DNA of 17,150 nucleotides from the NCBI GenBank assembly GCA_902984215.1, contig CADWAF010004837.1, forward strand, positions 1 to 17,150. The letters are read 5' to 3'. The notes below the pieces were generated by a model, which saw nothing but the letters and a program-made list of their open reading frames with translations, did not search any database and was not told the origin of the DNA. The DNA is from Willaertia magna. Lineage: Eukaryota > Heterolobosea > Eutetramitea > Acrasida > Naegleriidae. How positions within the stretch are numbered: position 1 is the first letter of the stretch; each line of letters starts with the position of its first letter. A program made the translations under genes and the position numbers. Shown here piece by piece: positions 1 to 7,387 of the stretch.

Positions 1-81
1 TTGCGTAGTAGTGGCTGTTGCTGTGGAAGATCTTTTGTGTGGTGAGTCAATTGTTGTTGATCTTGTTTTTGGTGAGCTCAT
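1..81 (-). CDS. 5' end of an unidentified minus-strand gene, cut by the window edge
   Basis: On the minus strand an ATG at 81-79 opens 27 codons without a stop up to the window edge. The first residues read MSSPKTRSTTIDSPHKRSST, a Ser/Thr/Lys-rich and probably disordered start. The ATG follows a run of eight A residues, the A-rich context also seen before other starts in this window (the wax synthase and the 254-844 gene). The codons are GC-richer than the flanking DNA. It lies 172 nt downstream of the hypothetical gene on the same strand, a normal spacing here. No family can be named from 27 residues. The frame could be chance, but the start context and composition favour a real N-terminus. 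Confidence 0.5.
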   Translation of the reverse strand, partial: MSSPKTRSTTIDSPHKRSSTATATTTQ

Positions 82-199
82 TTTTTTTGTTAAGTTTCAT
101 TGACGTTTGAAGTTTGTTTGAAAGACCTTTCGCGCTTAGGTTGTTTTCTAAAGACTTTTTGAGATGAAACAATGGTTAACGAATAGAATAGTTACTAAT

Positions 200-205
200 T
201 TTATT
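200..205 (-). promoter_or_regulatory. Poly(A) signal AATAAA
   Basis: An AATAAA hexamer on the minus strand about 50 nt downstream of the stop codon of the 254-844 gene. It is a likely cleavage/polyadenylation signal, although the hexamer is not rare in such AT-rich DNA. Confidence 0.4.
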
Positions 206-253
206 TATCTTACTGAAATCATTATATTACAACACTTCTTTTTCAGTTTAATG

Positions 254-844
254 CTAGTTGTCTTGATTTAAGCAGTTTACGCATTCTAATATAGTTTCAG
301 TCATCTCAAATTCCATGAGATGAGCTGATCGGTCAACCAACTGTAATTCCTTTAAAAAATCCTCTATTGTATTTGAAACAAACCCTAATGTATTACCACC
401 TTTCTTTATTCCTGCAACTCTTGGATCATAAACATAAGAAGAAGAGATTTTATAAGTTACGTTTCTACCAAAGGCTATTGTAAAGGAATCATCTTTATAA
501 AAAGTTGCAAATACGAGCGGTCCACCTTCTGGATGAAAAAACGTATTTTCTTTCCATTTAATTGAAATGAACATTTTAACCCATGGCGCATAAAATCTGA
601 AAATTTTTTTGCCACCTGAAAGAATTGGGACTTCCATTGTTTTTTCTTTTGTAACGTCTGATTCTGGAAATTGACCACCAAGTCTAGTTATTTCGTTGAT
701 TAATTCTTGACTAACAAGTTTCTTGACCCAATCAGGTACAGCTTCAGCATATTTAATTGTAGGTTCACTTTGTTTCTGGGCTACTGCTTGATTAGTATCA
801 TTTAATAAATGATTAATTTCATTATCGTAATGTTGATCATTCAT
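254..844 (-). CDS. Hypothetical protein, 196 aa
   Basis: A single-exon frame with an ATG in an A-rich context. I do not recognise the family. The first ~30 residues are Asn/Gln/Asp-rich and likely disordered. From about residue 36 the sequence looks folded and soluble: VPDWVKKLVSQELINEI, then a mixed region with aromatic clusters (KIFRFYAPWVKMFISIKW, about 81-98), a Gly-rich turn (GIKKGGNTLGF, about 144-154) and an amphipathic C-terminal helix (TIEDFLKELQLV). There are two late cysteines (CVNC) and no signal peptide or membrane span. On the minus strand an AATAAA lies at 205-200, about 50 nt after the stop, suitable as a poly(A) signal. Codon use and GC match the live genes on the right side of the window, not the decayed DNA next to it. 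Confidence is high that it is a gene; its function is unknown. Confidence 0.8.
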   Translation of the reverse strand: MNDQHYDNEINHLLNDTNQAVAQKQSEPTIKYAEAVPDWVKKLVSQELINEITRLGGQFPESDVTKEKTMEVPILSGGKKIFRFYAPWVKMFISIKWKENTFFHPEGGPLVFATFYKDDSFTIAFGRNVTYKISSSYVYDPRVAGIKKGGNTLGFVSNTIEDFLKELQLVDRSAHLMEFEMTETILECVNCLNQDN

Positions 845-914
845 TTTATTATTTAATTCAACAGATTTAATATTCTTTCTTTTCTTAATTGTTGTTGAAT
901 TGATTTGTTGTTGT

Positions 915-936
915 TGTTGGTTAATTTTTTTTAAAT
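915..936 (+). repeat. 22-bp direct repeat, copy 1
   Basis: TGTTGGTTAA followed by eight T and AAAT. It is repeated exactly at 970-991, 55 bp away, with unrelated sequence between. It may come from a local duplication. Confidence 0.6.
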
Positions 937-969
937 AATAATTGATTCAAGGTTGGATTTAAAGGGAGA

Positions 970-991
970 TGTTGGTTAATTTTTTTTAAAT
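970..991 (+). repeat. 22-bp direct repeat, copy 2
   Basis: Exact second copy of 915-936. The bases after each copy differ, so the repeat unit stops at 22 bp. Confidence 0.6.
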
Positions 992-1090
992 GGGTAGTTC
1001 TAACAATAAATTGGGTAATTCCCAAATAAAGAAAGATCACGCAATTCAAATGAAGTAATTTCTTAATCTATTATAACAAACAATTATTTA

Positions 1091-1594
1091 AAATACAATT
1101 ATAGTAATACCTCCATCAATGGATTGACTCTGTGTTTTTCAAAATCCACAATGCTACCATTACACTACAAGACACTTATTTTATTAATTCCATTTTGTTA
1201 TCTCACGAATTTACCATTGACAAAACTCGACAACTTTACTTTCAATAAAAATGAAATAGAAAAACAAATAGAAGAATGGAGTCAAATATTTGATAGAAAA
1301 ACTATTGAAGGATGGTTAAAATTTAAAATACAGGATGTGCTTTCGCTCATTTTTGTAGACTAGAAGGCGGTGAAACTTGGAGACTATTTGTTTGAAATAA
1401 TGGAAAAGAAAAGAGTGTCAAAAAAAAGTTAACATAATTTCACTAACAAGCTGAAAAGCCAAGAACTAGGCCTAGAAACTTTTAAAAAAGTCTAGGAAAA
1501 ATCAATTAGAAAGCAATTTGATACTGTTGTTGATGTGAAAAAAAATGAAGTTGTGGAATGGTTTAATGAGAGAAGAAGTTTTGTGCACTATACA
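1091..1594 (+). pseudogene. Relic 1, segment A: N-terminal part of a decayed large gene
   Basis: One forward frame (codon phase of 1124) is readable for 168 codons with only three stops (1361 TAG, 1430 TAA, 1493 TAG). It remains protein-like across them: KNEIEKQIEEWSQIFDRKT before the first, then KAVKLGDYLFEIMEKKR, then KSQELGLETFKKV, and QFDTVVDVKKNEVVEWFNER after the third. A frameshift around 1560-1595 passes the signal to segment B. GC is near 30%, higher than in the later segments, so this part either decayed less or kept its composition longer. No intact start is certain; ATGs occur at 1109 (another frame) and 1151. I do not recognise the family. A spliced gene is a poorer explanation because the stops have no matching GT...AG pairs around them. 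Confidence 0.6.
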
Positions 1595-3770
1595 TAATAG
1601 TATTATAGAGAAAGAGAGAGACTTTTTTAGTGTTACAAATATTCCAATAAATTTCAATAATAGTTTTGTTAATAATGATGATGTTAATAATTTTGTAAAG
1701 TTATATTCTTTTTCTTTAATGGAACAAGAAGTGTGGATTCCGAGATTTTGTTATTTTTATCAATCAGAATGGTTATCTATTGATCTTAGTAAATACAGTG
1801 AAGCTTATTTTAGCTCTGTTAATGATTATTTTAGTTTGAAATTATCTTTTTATAAAGAGAGTTGGTGATTTAAAACTTAAAATGAAATAAAGAAGAGACT
1901 GAAAAAAGTATATAAAACAATACAAAAACAAGGATTTATTTCTTTTTTAATTTATAGAAACATAATGAAATATGATGAAAGTAAAGTTTTTAAAACATGT
2001 GATGTTGCTAAATATTTTATGTTTAAAAATTATTGTACTTTATTAAATATTGTAATTGACAATGAATATTATTTTACATGGAGGTTAGAAAATGAAATAG
2101 AAAAAAATATAAAAACTTGGTTGACCAATTTAATTAAATTTTCAAAAGATGTACCATATTATCTCTTAATATTAAAAAAACGAAAACAAACTGTTAAAAA
2201 TATTTATAATTTTGGAACAATAAATGAAAATTATAGTGAAGAGAACAAAAAAGAAGATAATATTATAGAACTATAAAAAAAAATTCTTTTAGAAAACAAA
2301 TTAAAAAAATCCTCTTTTCCTTATATATACTGGTTAACAATTATGAAACTGTTAAATTTGGAAGATATAAGAGGTATGAGATGGCTTATAGAAATAATTT
2401 TATTTTATCAAGATCTAATTTTTTATTGTGGCAGAACAACTTATGAATATGTTGTTAGAGGATATTTTGTTTTAAATAAAGATGATGAAATTCATGATTT
2501 TAGTCATTTATCTATTAATTATAACTTTATTCTTCCTTCTGAAAAGACTTTAACAAAACATTTTACAAATTTTAACTATCTTTTTAATGAAAATAAGAAG
2601 ATAATGAAAAAGTTATTGTCATATATTAATGTTTCAAATATTTCAGTTATCAAAGTTGATGCTATAGATTTTATACTATAGATTAACATTAACAGAATTA
2701 ATAATCTTTTATATGGCCTCAATAATAGTCCACATTCTGTGGATCGTATAGATGAATTTTTGAATATAAAATTAAGTATTTCTGATTTTAGTTATAAAAT
2801 TTTACAATCTATGGTTTCATTAATTGATAACAAACTTTATTAACCTTCATATTACTAATTTTTATACAATGAAAATAGTAGCATTATTAATGGTTTAATT
2901 GAAAAAGTCATTAATAAATTTAAAGATTTAACAAATATACAATTAATAGTTTAAAAGCAATTAATTAAAATATTCAATATTTTATTTACTATGAGTATCT
3001 TCTTAAAATATTAAGAAATAATTTAAAATATAAATTATATATTCTAGTTTTTTTTATCAATATTGAATGAAATTTTGTTATTAGTTAATATTACAAAGAC
3101 TATAGCAATGAATAGTAATAATTATTGTAAATTTTACTTTGAAAATACTCAATTAAACACTACTCTACATTTCAAAATAATATTCAATGATCTAAAGGAT
3201 ATACAGTTTTTATTGAAATTACTTGAAATGAATGTTGAAGAAATTTGTGAAAGAATATTTATACAAAAAGAAATATTAATTATTTTTAACAACTTAAAAG
3301 AAATTAAAACAATTAAATTAAGAACTAAAAAAGAAGATCTTAAGTTTACAAAAATAATTATAAGAGTTTTTTAAAATATTTTTTACACTTTATTACAACA
3401 AATATATTTAGATGATACAAATTTGTTTTTTAAAGTTTTATCAAAGAACAGCCTTTGATTAATACTAAAGTAAGATACAAATTATGTTTTTACTTTATAT
3501 AGCTTTAAATTTATTAAGTTATTTTAAACCAATTATAAATACTTTAAAGGTTTAATTAATTATCTTACTTTAATGAATAATATTTTTTATTGTTTAAATT
3601 CTAATATTCTAGTTAATGAATGTTACAATAATTATAAAATCGTTTACAATTTTTTAAAAGACTGGAAAGAAAGTTTAGAAGATATTTATAAAACATTTAA
3701 TAGCTGTAGATATTTTGTTACTGATTATACTTTTAAAAATGTTAAACTAAATACTAAAACTTTACAATAG
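1539..3770 (+). pseudogene. Relic 1, segment B: long decayed reading frame
   Basis: A single forward frame (phase of 1545) runs for 743 codons with 14 internal stops: 1866, 1878, 2274, 2679, 2841, 2856, 2952, 3012, 3024, 3045, 3372, 3456, 3471 and 3525, ending at 3768. All three stop codons occur. In DNA about 80% AT a random frame should have around 70 stops by my hand estimate, so this is former coding sequence. The open pieces 1545-1868, 1965-2276, 2343-2681, 3063-3374 and 3573-3770 all share this frame and read as one damaged protein, not five small genes. The text is rich in Lys, Asn, Ile, Leu, Phe and Tyr. A stretch near 2530-2560 (FILPSEKTLTKHF) is faintly reminiscent of some eukaryotic transposases, which is too weak for a call. 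Because TAA, TAG and TGA all interrupt it, a reassigned stop codon cannot explain it. Confidence 0.65.
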
Positions 3771-3861
3771 ATAAGTATTTAATACTGGAAAATTATATAG
3801 TCATATCTTTTGTACAAATAATTTAAAAGGATTTTTTGAATAAAGCAAGACTTATAAATTA

Positions 3862-4392
3862 ATGAAAAGACAAATTTGTTTTTTATATATTAAAGTATTT
3901 GAAAGTATTTGTCAAAATTACTTAATAAAATATTCAATTAACATTACTCACAACAATAACAAAAGAACAACAATAAATGAAAACTGTGAAACTTTAGTGA
4001 ATTGTGATACTTTTTTAGATTTAATTTGTACAAAATCAACAACTAATAAATCATCTATTATCTATGATACTCAATTAGAAGAAAATTTTTTTACATTAAT
4101 TCAAAAATACAAAATAGCAAAAACATTAAGTTTAAGAAAATCATATCATAAACATCAATATTTATCACAAAATTTAATATGCAGTGATTAATTGCAAAGA
4201 ATAGAAGGATTTTTTAATGGTATATCAAATAATTTTATATTACTTCTTGTCTCTGTAAATGTTAGAAAAAAATTGTCTATCTTTATTCAACCTACAATTA
4301 TATAAAACGAAATTTTAAATATTGATCTTATGTCAAACAAGTATTTTAGTAAAGTAAATAAAATTAAGGCATTTAAAAGAGAAAGTGTACTT
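3862..4392 (+). pseudogene. Relic 1, segment C: continuation in a shifted frame
   Basis: After segment B degrades (several stops in 3768-3850), coding character moves to the next frame. From the ATG at 3862 there are 177 sense-dominated codons with stops only at 4189 and 4303, ending at 4393. The open piece 3862-4191 (109 aa) is the longest part; across its stop the frame continues (LQRIEGFFNGISNNFILL). A frameshift in an AT-rich, homopolymer-laden stretch is the simplest link to segment B. A separate small gene starting at 3862 is possible but would leave the readable sequence after 4191 unexplained. No family is recognised. Confidence 0.5.
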
Positions 4393-4513
4393 TAAATGTA
4401 TATAAAAGAATTAAATGTTTTGATATGGAATACAAATAACATCAAAATAACCTTAAAAACAATATCAAAAAAAAAACAAAAGCGGTGTTTATTGTAGATA
4501 AATTTAAAGTAAT
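4380..4513 (+). pseudogene. Relic 1, segment D: last piece before the palindromic insertion
   Basis: Coding character returns to the segment B frame around 4380, with one stop (4437 TAA). The frame then stays open to the insertion point, ending VFIVDKFKV at 4485-4511. The palindrome begins at 4514. Joining this frame to the sequence after the palindrome, with one copy of the flanking AAT kept, continues into IITDILEIF without a stop or frameshift. Confidence 0.5.
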
Positions 4514-4852
4514 GTGGGATGGCTAGATATAATTAGATTACAAAAATTGTAATCAAAATCAAGTATTCTGCTCTCTTGATAATAAATAATTATAATAAAA
4601 AAATATTTTTTTTTAAAAATACAAATGATAGTCTTTTATTTTAAATAAAATTTGTTTTTTTAAATTTTTTATTTTCACTAAAAAAAACCCCTTATTTTTT
4701 TTCTTTTTTGTGCGCCCAGTAAAGTCGTTTAAAATTAAATAATGATTTTTTAAATTTTTACAATAAAAAAATCAATTATTTAAAACATTTAAAATATAAA
4801 AAGCATTATTTAACTATACGTTATTGATCTGGTTTATAATTATTAATAATAT
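4514..4852 (+). repeat. Left arm of the large inverted repeat
   Basis: Matches the reverse complement of 4903-5241 almost throughout, including GTGGGATG at the tip, the AGATTACAAAAATTGTAATC block and GATAGTCTTTTATTTTAAAT. The two arms diverge most near 4565-4575 and 4685-4715. Confidence 0.85.
4536..4554. repeat. Subterminal short palindrome, left
   Basis: GATTACAA-AAA-TTGTAATC, perfect 8-bp arms about 20 bp inside the left end. It is conserved as the mirror copy at 5201-5219. It is a possible transposase-binding or hairpin site, by analogy with subterminal motifs of DNA transposons. Confidence 0.6.
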
Positions 4853-4902
4853 TAGCTCAGTATTAAAATTATTTTGTACAAAACTATAATATAATAGAAC
4901 GG

Positions 4903-5241
4903 ATATTATTTAATAATTATATACTAGATCAATAACATATTGTTAAATAATGTTTTTTATATTTTAATTTTTATAAAGATTTAATTTTTTTATTGTAAAA
5001 ATTTAAAAAATCATTATTTAATTTTAAGCGACTTTATTGAGTACACAAAAAAGGCAAAAAGTAAGGGATTTTTTTTAGTGAAATTAAAAAATTTAAAAAA
5101 ACAAATTTTATTTAAAATAAAAGACTATCATTTGTATTTTTAAAAAAAATATTTTTTTATTATAATTATTTATTATCAAGTCAGCAGATCACTTGATTTT
5201 GATTACAATTTTTGTAATCTAATTATATTTAGTCATCCCAC
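4903..5241 (-). repeat. Right arm of the large inverted repeat
   Basis: Reverse complement of the left arm, of equal length. It also contains a smaller nested stem, ATCAAGT (5175-5181) with ACTTGAT (5191-5197), of which the left arm keeps a slightly degraded version. Confidence 0.85.
5201..5219. repeat. Subterminal short palindrome, right
   Basis: GATTACAA-TTT-TTGTAATC, the counterpart of 4536-4554 about 20 bp inside the right end of the element. Confidence 0.6.
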
Positions 5242-5244
5242 AAT

Positions 5245-5600
5245 AATAACTGATATTTTAGAAATTTTTTTACATCATACTATTACTTTTAAAGACAGAG
5301 CTATTTTTTATCTTATTATGAAGATTAATTTTACAAAACTAGTATCTATACCTTTTTATTTATATAAAAACAAGCCAAAGAATGTTGTAAAAAAAAATGA
5401 AATCATATTTTTAATTTTTAAAACACTCAATAAAATTAAGTTTTCATTCAATCTATTGAATTTAAATATCATTTTAAACAAGTACATATAAGAAATTATA
5501 GGGCAGTAGAAAGGAAATCTGATATTTATTGTAATGACTAAAATTCGATTTTCTTTTTTGTACTATCGAATTAGGCTTTTTATGATAGATCAAATATAGA
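5245..5600 (+). pseudogene. Relic 1, segment E: continuation after the insertion
   Basis: From 5245 a forward frame (phase of 5249) is open for about 80 codons to TAA at 5489. It reads as protein: ITDILEIFLHHTITFKDRAI, then MKINFTKLVSIPFYLYKN, then a Lys/Asn/Ile/Leu-rich stretch. It continues past stops at 5489 and about 5507 with another open run to about 5597. No ATG begins it; it reads straight in from the insertion point. This is expected if it is the downstream half of the gene split by the palindrome. It holds no recognisable domain. Confidence 0.5.
5542..5572. repeat. Short hairpin between the two relics
   Basis: AATTCGAT (5542-5549) and ATCGAATT (5565-5572) form perfect 8-bp arms with a 15-nt loop, GC-richer than the surrounding DNA. 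Its role is unknown. Confidence 0.4.
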
Positions 5601-5656
5601 CTTGAGTGAAGATTTTAAAAAAAGTTAAAAAAAAATTTTTAAGTTTCTAAATCTAG

Positions 5657-6710
5657 ACCAAAAATATATATGCTATAATTAAAATAAAATTAAAATCTAA
5701 ATCTTTAGCTAAAAATGCTACTTTAAAAGTAACTATAGATGAAAAAGTAAATAAATTTATTAAAAATAAATAAAATTTTAAAAATTACAAAATGAATTTA
5801 TATAATTTAAAATTTCATATTTTATTAAATGAAAAGAATGAAGATAAGTTATTTGAAAATTATTTTTTAAAATTAAATGAATTACAAGATTTAGAATTAA
5901 AATTAATTAAATTAAGATTGTTAGAAAATAAATTAATAATAAATATTTACAAAAATATTATTATACATTATTAAATTTATTAATTAATTTAAAAAATTGT
6001 GACAATAATGATTTTTTAAAAGAAATGTTTATAAAGTATTGTAAATTAAATAATATAGATAATAATTTAATTGATAAATTATTTAATTATTTAAATTATA
6101 ATAATGTTTTATTAAATTTTATTACAATTTTATTGATTACAATAAAAATAAATTATTATAAAAATTATTAAATATAAAAATTACAAACAATAAATTTATT
6201 TTATTTTTTAAAAATTTATTTAAAAAAATTAATTTAAATGAAGTTACAATAAATTGTAAAATTAATATTGTACTAAATTTACTAATTTTCAATAATTTAT
6301 TTTATTTTTACAATCAAAGGTCTTTTGAGTAGTTAGAATTTAAGAAGTTAAAAATTAAAGATATTGCACAAAAAATATACTTTTTTTATATATCTCCTTT
6401 TGGCTATTAAATAAAAATTTTTTTAAAAAAATATGATAAATTAAATGAAAATGAATGTGTAATTTTTTTATAATTAATTAGCAGACAATATAATAAAGAA
6501 AATAAAGAAATTTCGTTAATTAAAATTAATTTTTTAATTGATAATATTAATTTAAATAATTATAAAAATTATTTATATCATTTTATTAAAATTAAAGCCA
6601 AAAGAAATATTAATTTCAAACAATTTAATTTTATTCTAATTATTAAAAATAATAAGCAAATATTTAGTGTTGTAATTGAAATGAAAAAATTAGAAATGAT
6701 ATTTAAATAA
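5657..6710 (+). pseudogene. Relic 2: extremely AT-rich decayed gene
   Basis: About 350 codons can be followed through two frameshifts: 5657-5971 (one stop, 5771), 5968-6207 (stops 6169 and 6175) and 6208-6710 (stops 6330, 6408 and 6471, final TAA 6708). The last 168-codon part has only three internal stops, where more than 15 would be expected at this composition. GC is about 10%, the lowest in the window, and residues are almost all Asn, Ile, Lys, Leu, Phe and Tyr. The end of the frame reads FKQFNFILIIKNNKQIFSVV then IEMKKLE. A hydrophobic strand followed by E-x-K recalls PD-(D/E)xK nuclease folds, but this is weak. It may be a second gene or the far end of relic 1. The 60-codon open piece 5792-5974 is part of it, not a separate gene. 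Confidence 0.55.
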
Positions 6711-7095
6711 TTATAATAAGTATTTTTAAATTATTATTTTGAACACTTTAATATTTTTATAAAATATTTTAAGTTATTAATTATTTAATAAGTAAATTAT
6801 ATATTTTATAAATATTCATTATCTTTATAAGACATTTTAGAATATTAATTTATTTTTAATTTTTACACAACTTTCATATATAATTACCATTTTTTGATTT
6901 TTAATCGATCATTTTTTTTTATAGATTTAAAAAATCTATAGTACAACAAGTTTTATAAAATGAATTGCAAAACACTTTAAAATTAGTAGTTTACAAAAAA
7001 TATAAATATAACAAAATTACTTTATTTATAAGTTGTAAAGAAATTAAATAATATTACAATAAATTAACCACAAACCAAGCCAAAACCAAAAACAG
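6711..7095. other. AT-rich intergenic stretch
   Basis: No coding signal follows the last stop of relic 2. It contains a perfect 9-bp-arm hairpin at 6920-6940 and, at its right end, the terminator of the 5S gene. GC is about 15% until close to the 5S gene. Confidence 0.6.
6920..6940. repeat. Perfect 21-nt hairpin
   Basis: TATAGATTT-AAA-AAATCTATA, nine base pairs with a 3-nt loop, in otherwise unstructured AT-rich DNA. A chance origin is possible given the composition. Confidence 0.4.
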
Positions 7096-7099
7096 AAAA
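7088..7099 (-). terminator. RNA polymerase III terminator of the 5S gene
   Basis: Read on the minus strand, TTTT (7099-7096) directly follows the helix I end, with a back-up TTTTT at 7092-7088. Both match the T-run terminators used by Pol III. Confidence 0.75.
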
Positions 7100-7216
7100 T
7101 CTACAGCACTACAGGTTCCCGAGAAGTCTCCCATCTCAGTACTAATGTAGCCCTACTGTGCTTAACTTCTCAAATCGGACGGGATGAGGTGCTTTCACAG
7201 CAGTATGGCTGTAGAT
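7099..7216 (-). rRNA. 5S rRNA: 5S ribosomal RNA
   Basis: The minus strand carries a full-length eukaryotic 5S rRNA of about 118 nt. ATCTACAGCCATAC at the 5' end pairs with GCTGTAGAT at the 3' end (nine base pairs, helix I). Diagnostic blocks are present: GAAAGCACC, CATCCCGTCCGAT, AGTTAAGC (the A box of the internal promoter), GTACTGAGATGGGAGAC (intermediate element/C box area) and CTCGGGAACC. Pol III terminator T-runs follow at 7099-7096 and 7092-7088. Ends are uncertain by about 3 nt. It is a single copy next to protein genes, not in a visible tandem array. The RNA is a structural part of the large ribosomal subunit and is transcribed by RNA polymerase III from its internal promoter via TFIIIA. 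Confidence 0.95.
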
Positions 7217-7219
7217 ACC

Positions 7220-7387
7220 AACTTTCTTTTTTTCACATTGTTGTTTTGCATCACTTTAAACTGACTTAGCAAATATTACCACCCATGAAACATAAAGACT
7301 TTTTTAATGAAAAATTGTTTGTTTTTTACAGTTCAAAACAATGTAACAATCTCTTTAAAATTACACTTTAAAATAAAATTGTAAAAA
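7220..7387. other. Leader region between the 5S gene and the L,D-transpeptidase
   Basis: It contains the 5' flank of the minus-strand 5S gene and the leader of the plus-strand transpeptidase. An ATG at 7307 is in the same frame as the transpeptidase, with 25 sense codons to a single TAA at 7382. A GTAACA donor at 7343 could splice that stop out. Another ATG at 7285 opens 28 codons in a different frame. Confidence 0.4.

Larger units (their letters stand above)
845..1090. other. Intergenic region with a 22-bp direct repeat
   Basis: No gene is visible. It holds the upstream region of the minus-strand hypothetical gene, a TTG-rich tract near 890-920 and an exact 22-bp direct repeat (915-936 and 970-991). 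It forms the left border of the decayed AT-rich tract. Confidence 0.5.
4514..5241. mobile_element. 728-bp palindromic (foldback/MITE-like) insertion element
   Basis: Two arms of equal length, 4514-4852 and 4903-5241 (339 nt each), are reverse complements at roughly 85-90% by eye, separated by about 50 nt. The outer ends read GTGGGATG and CATCCCAC. AAT flanks both sides (4511-4513 and 5242-5244), a candidate 3-bp target-site duplication. A TAA duplication with boundaries one or two bases away is also possible because the flank is AATAATAA. There is no open frame of note, so any movement would have been driven by enzymes encoded elsewhere. A 3-bp duplication fits PIF/Harbinger-type elements in general, but the family is not established. 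Equal arm lengths with scattered substitutions indicate an old but structurally intact copy. It sits inside the decayed gene relic. Confidence 0.75.

Noticed and set aside
475..681. Second minus-strand ORF within the 254-844 gene
   Set aside because: A frame-shifted shadow of the longer ORF, and rich in unlikely homopolymer-derived residues.
1466..1496. Hairpin CTAGGCCTAG plus CCTAGAAACTTTT/AAAAGTCTAGG as a regulatory element
   Set aside because: It lies within the readable frame of relic 1 and has a bulge; there is no independent evidence of function.
1545..3770. Five separate small hypothetical genes (1545-1868, 1965-2276, 2343-2681, 3063-3374, 3573-3770)
   Set aside because: All five lie in the same frame, and the text between them is also protein-like with few stops. 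They are fragments of one decayed gene.
4514..5241. CRISPR array or tandem repeats
   Set aside because: The repetition is a single large inverted repeat with one centre, not regularly spaced direct repeats.
1091..6710. A reassigned genetic code or programmed stop readthrough in the AT-rich tract
   Set aside because: TAA, TAG and TGA all interrupt the frames and frameshifts are also needed. The neighbouring live genes use the standard code without interruption.
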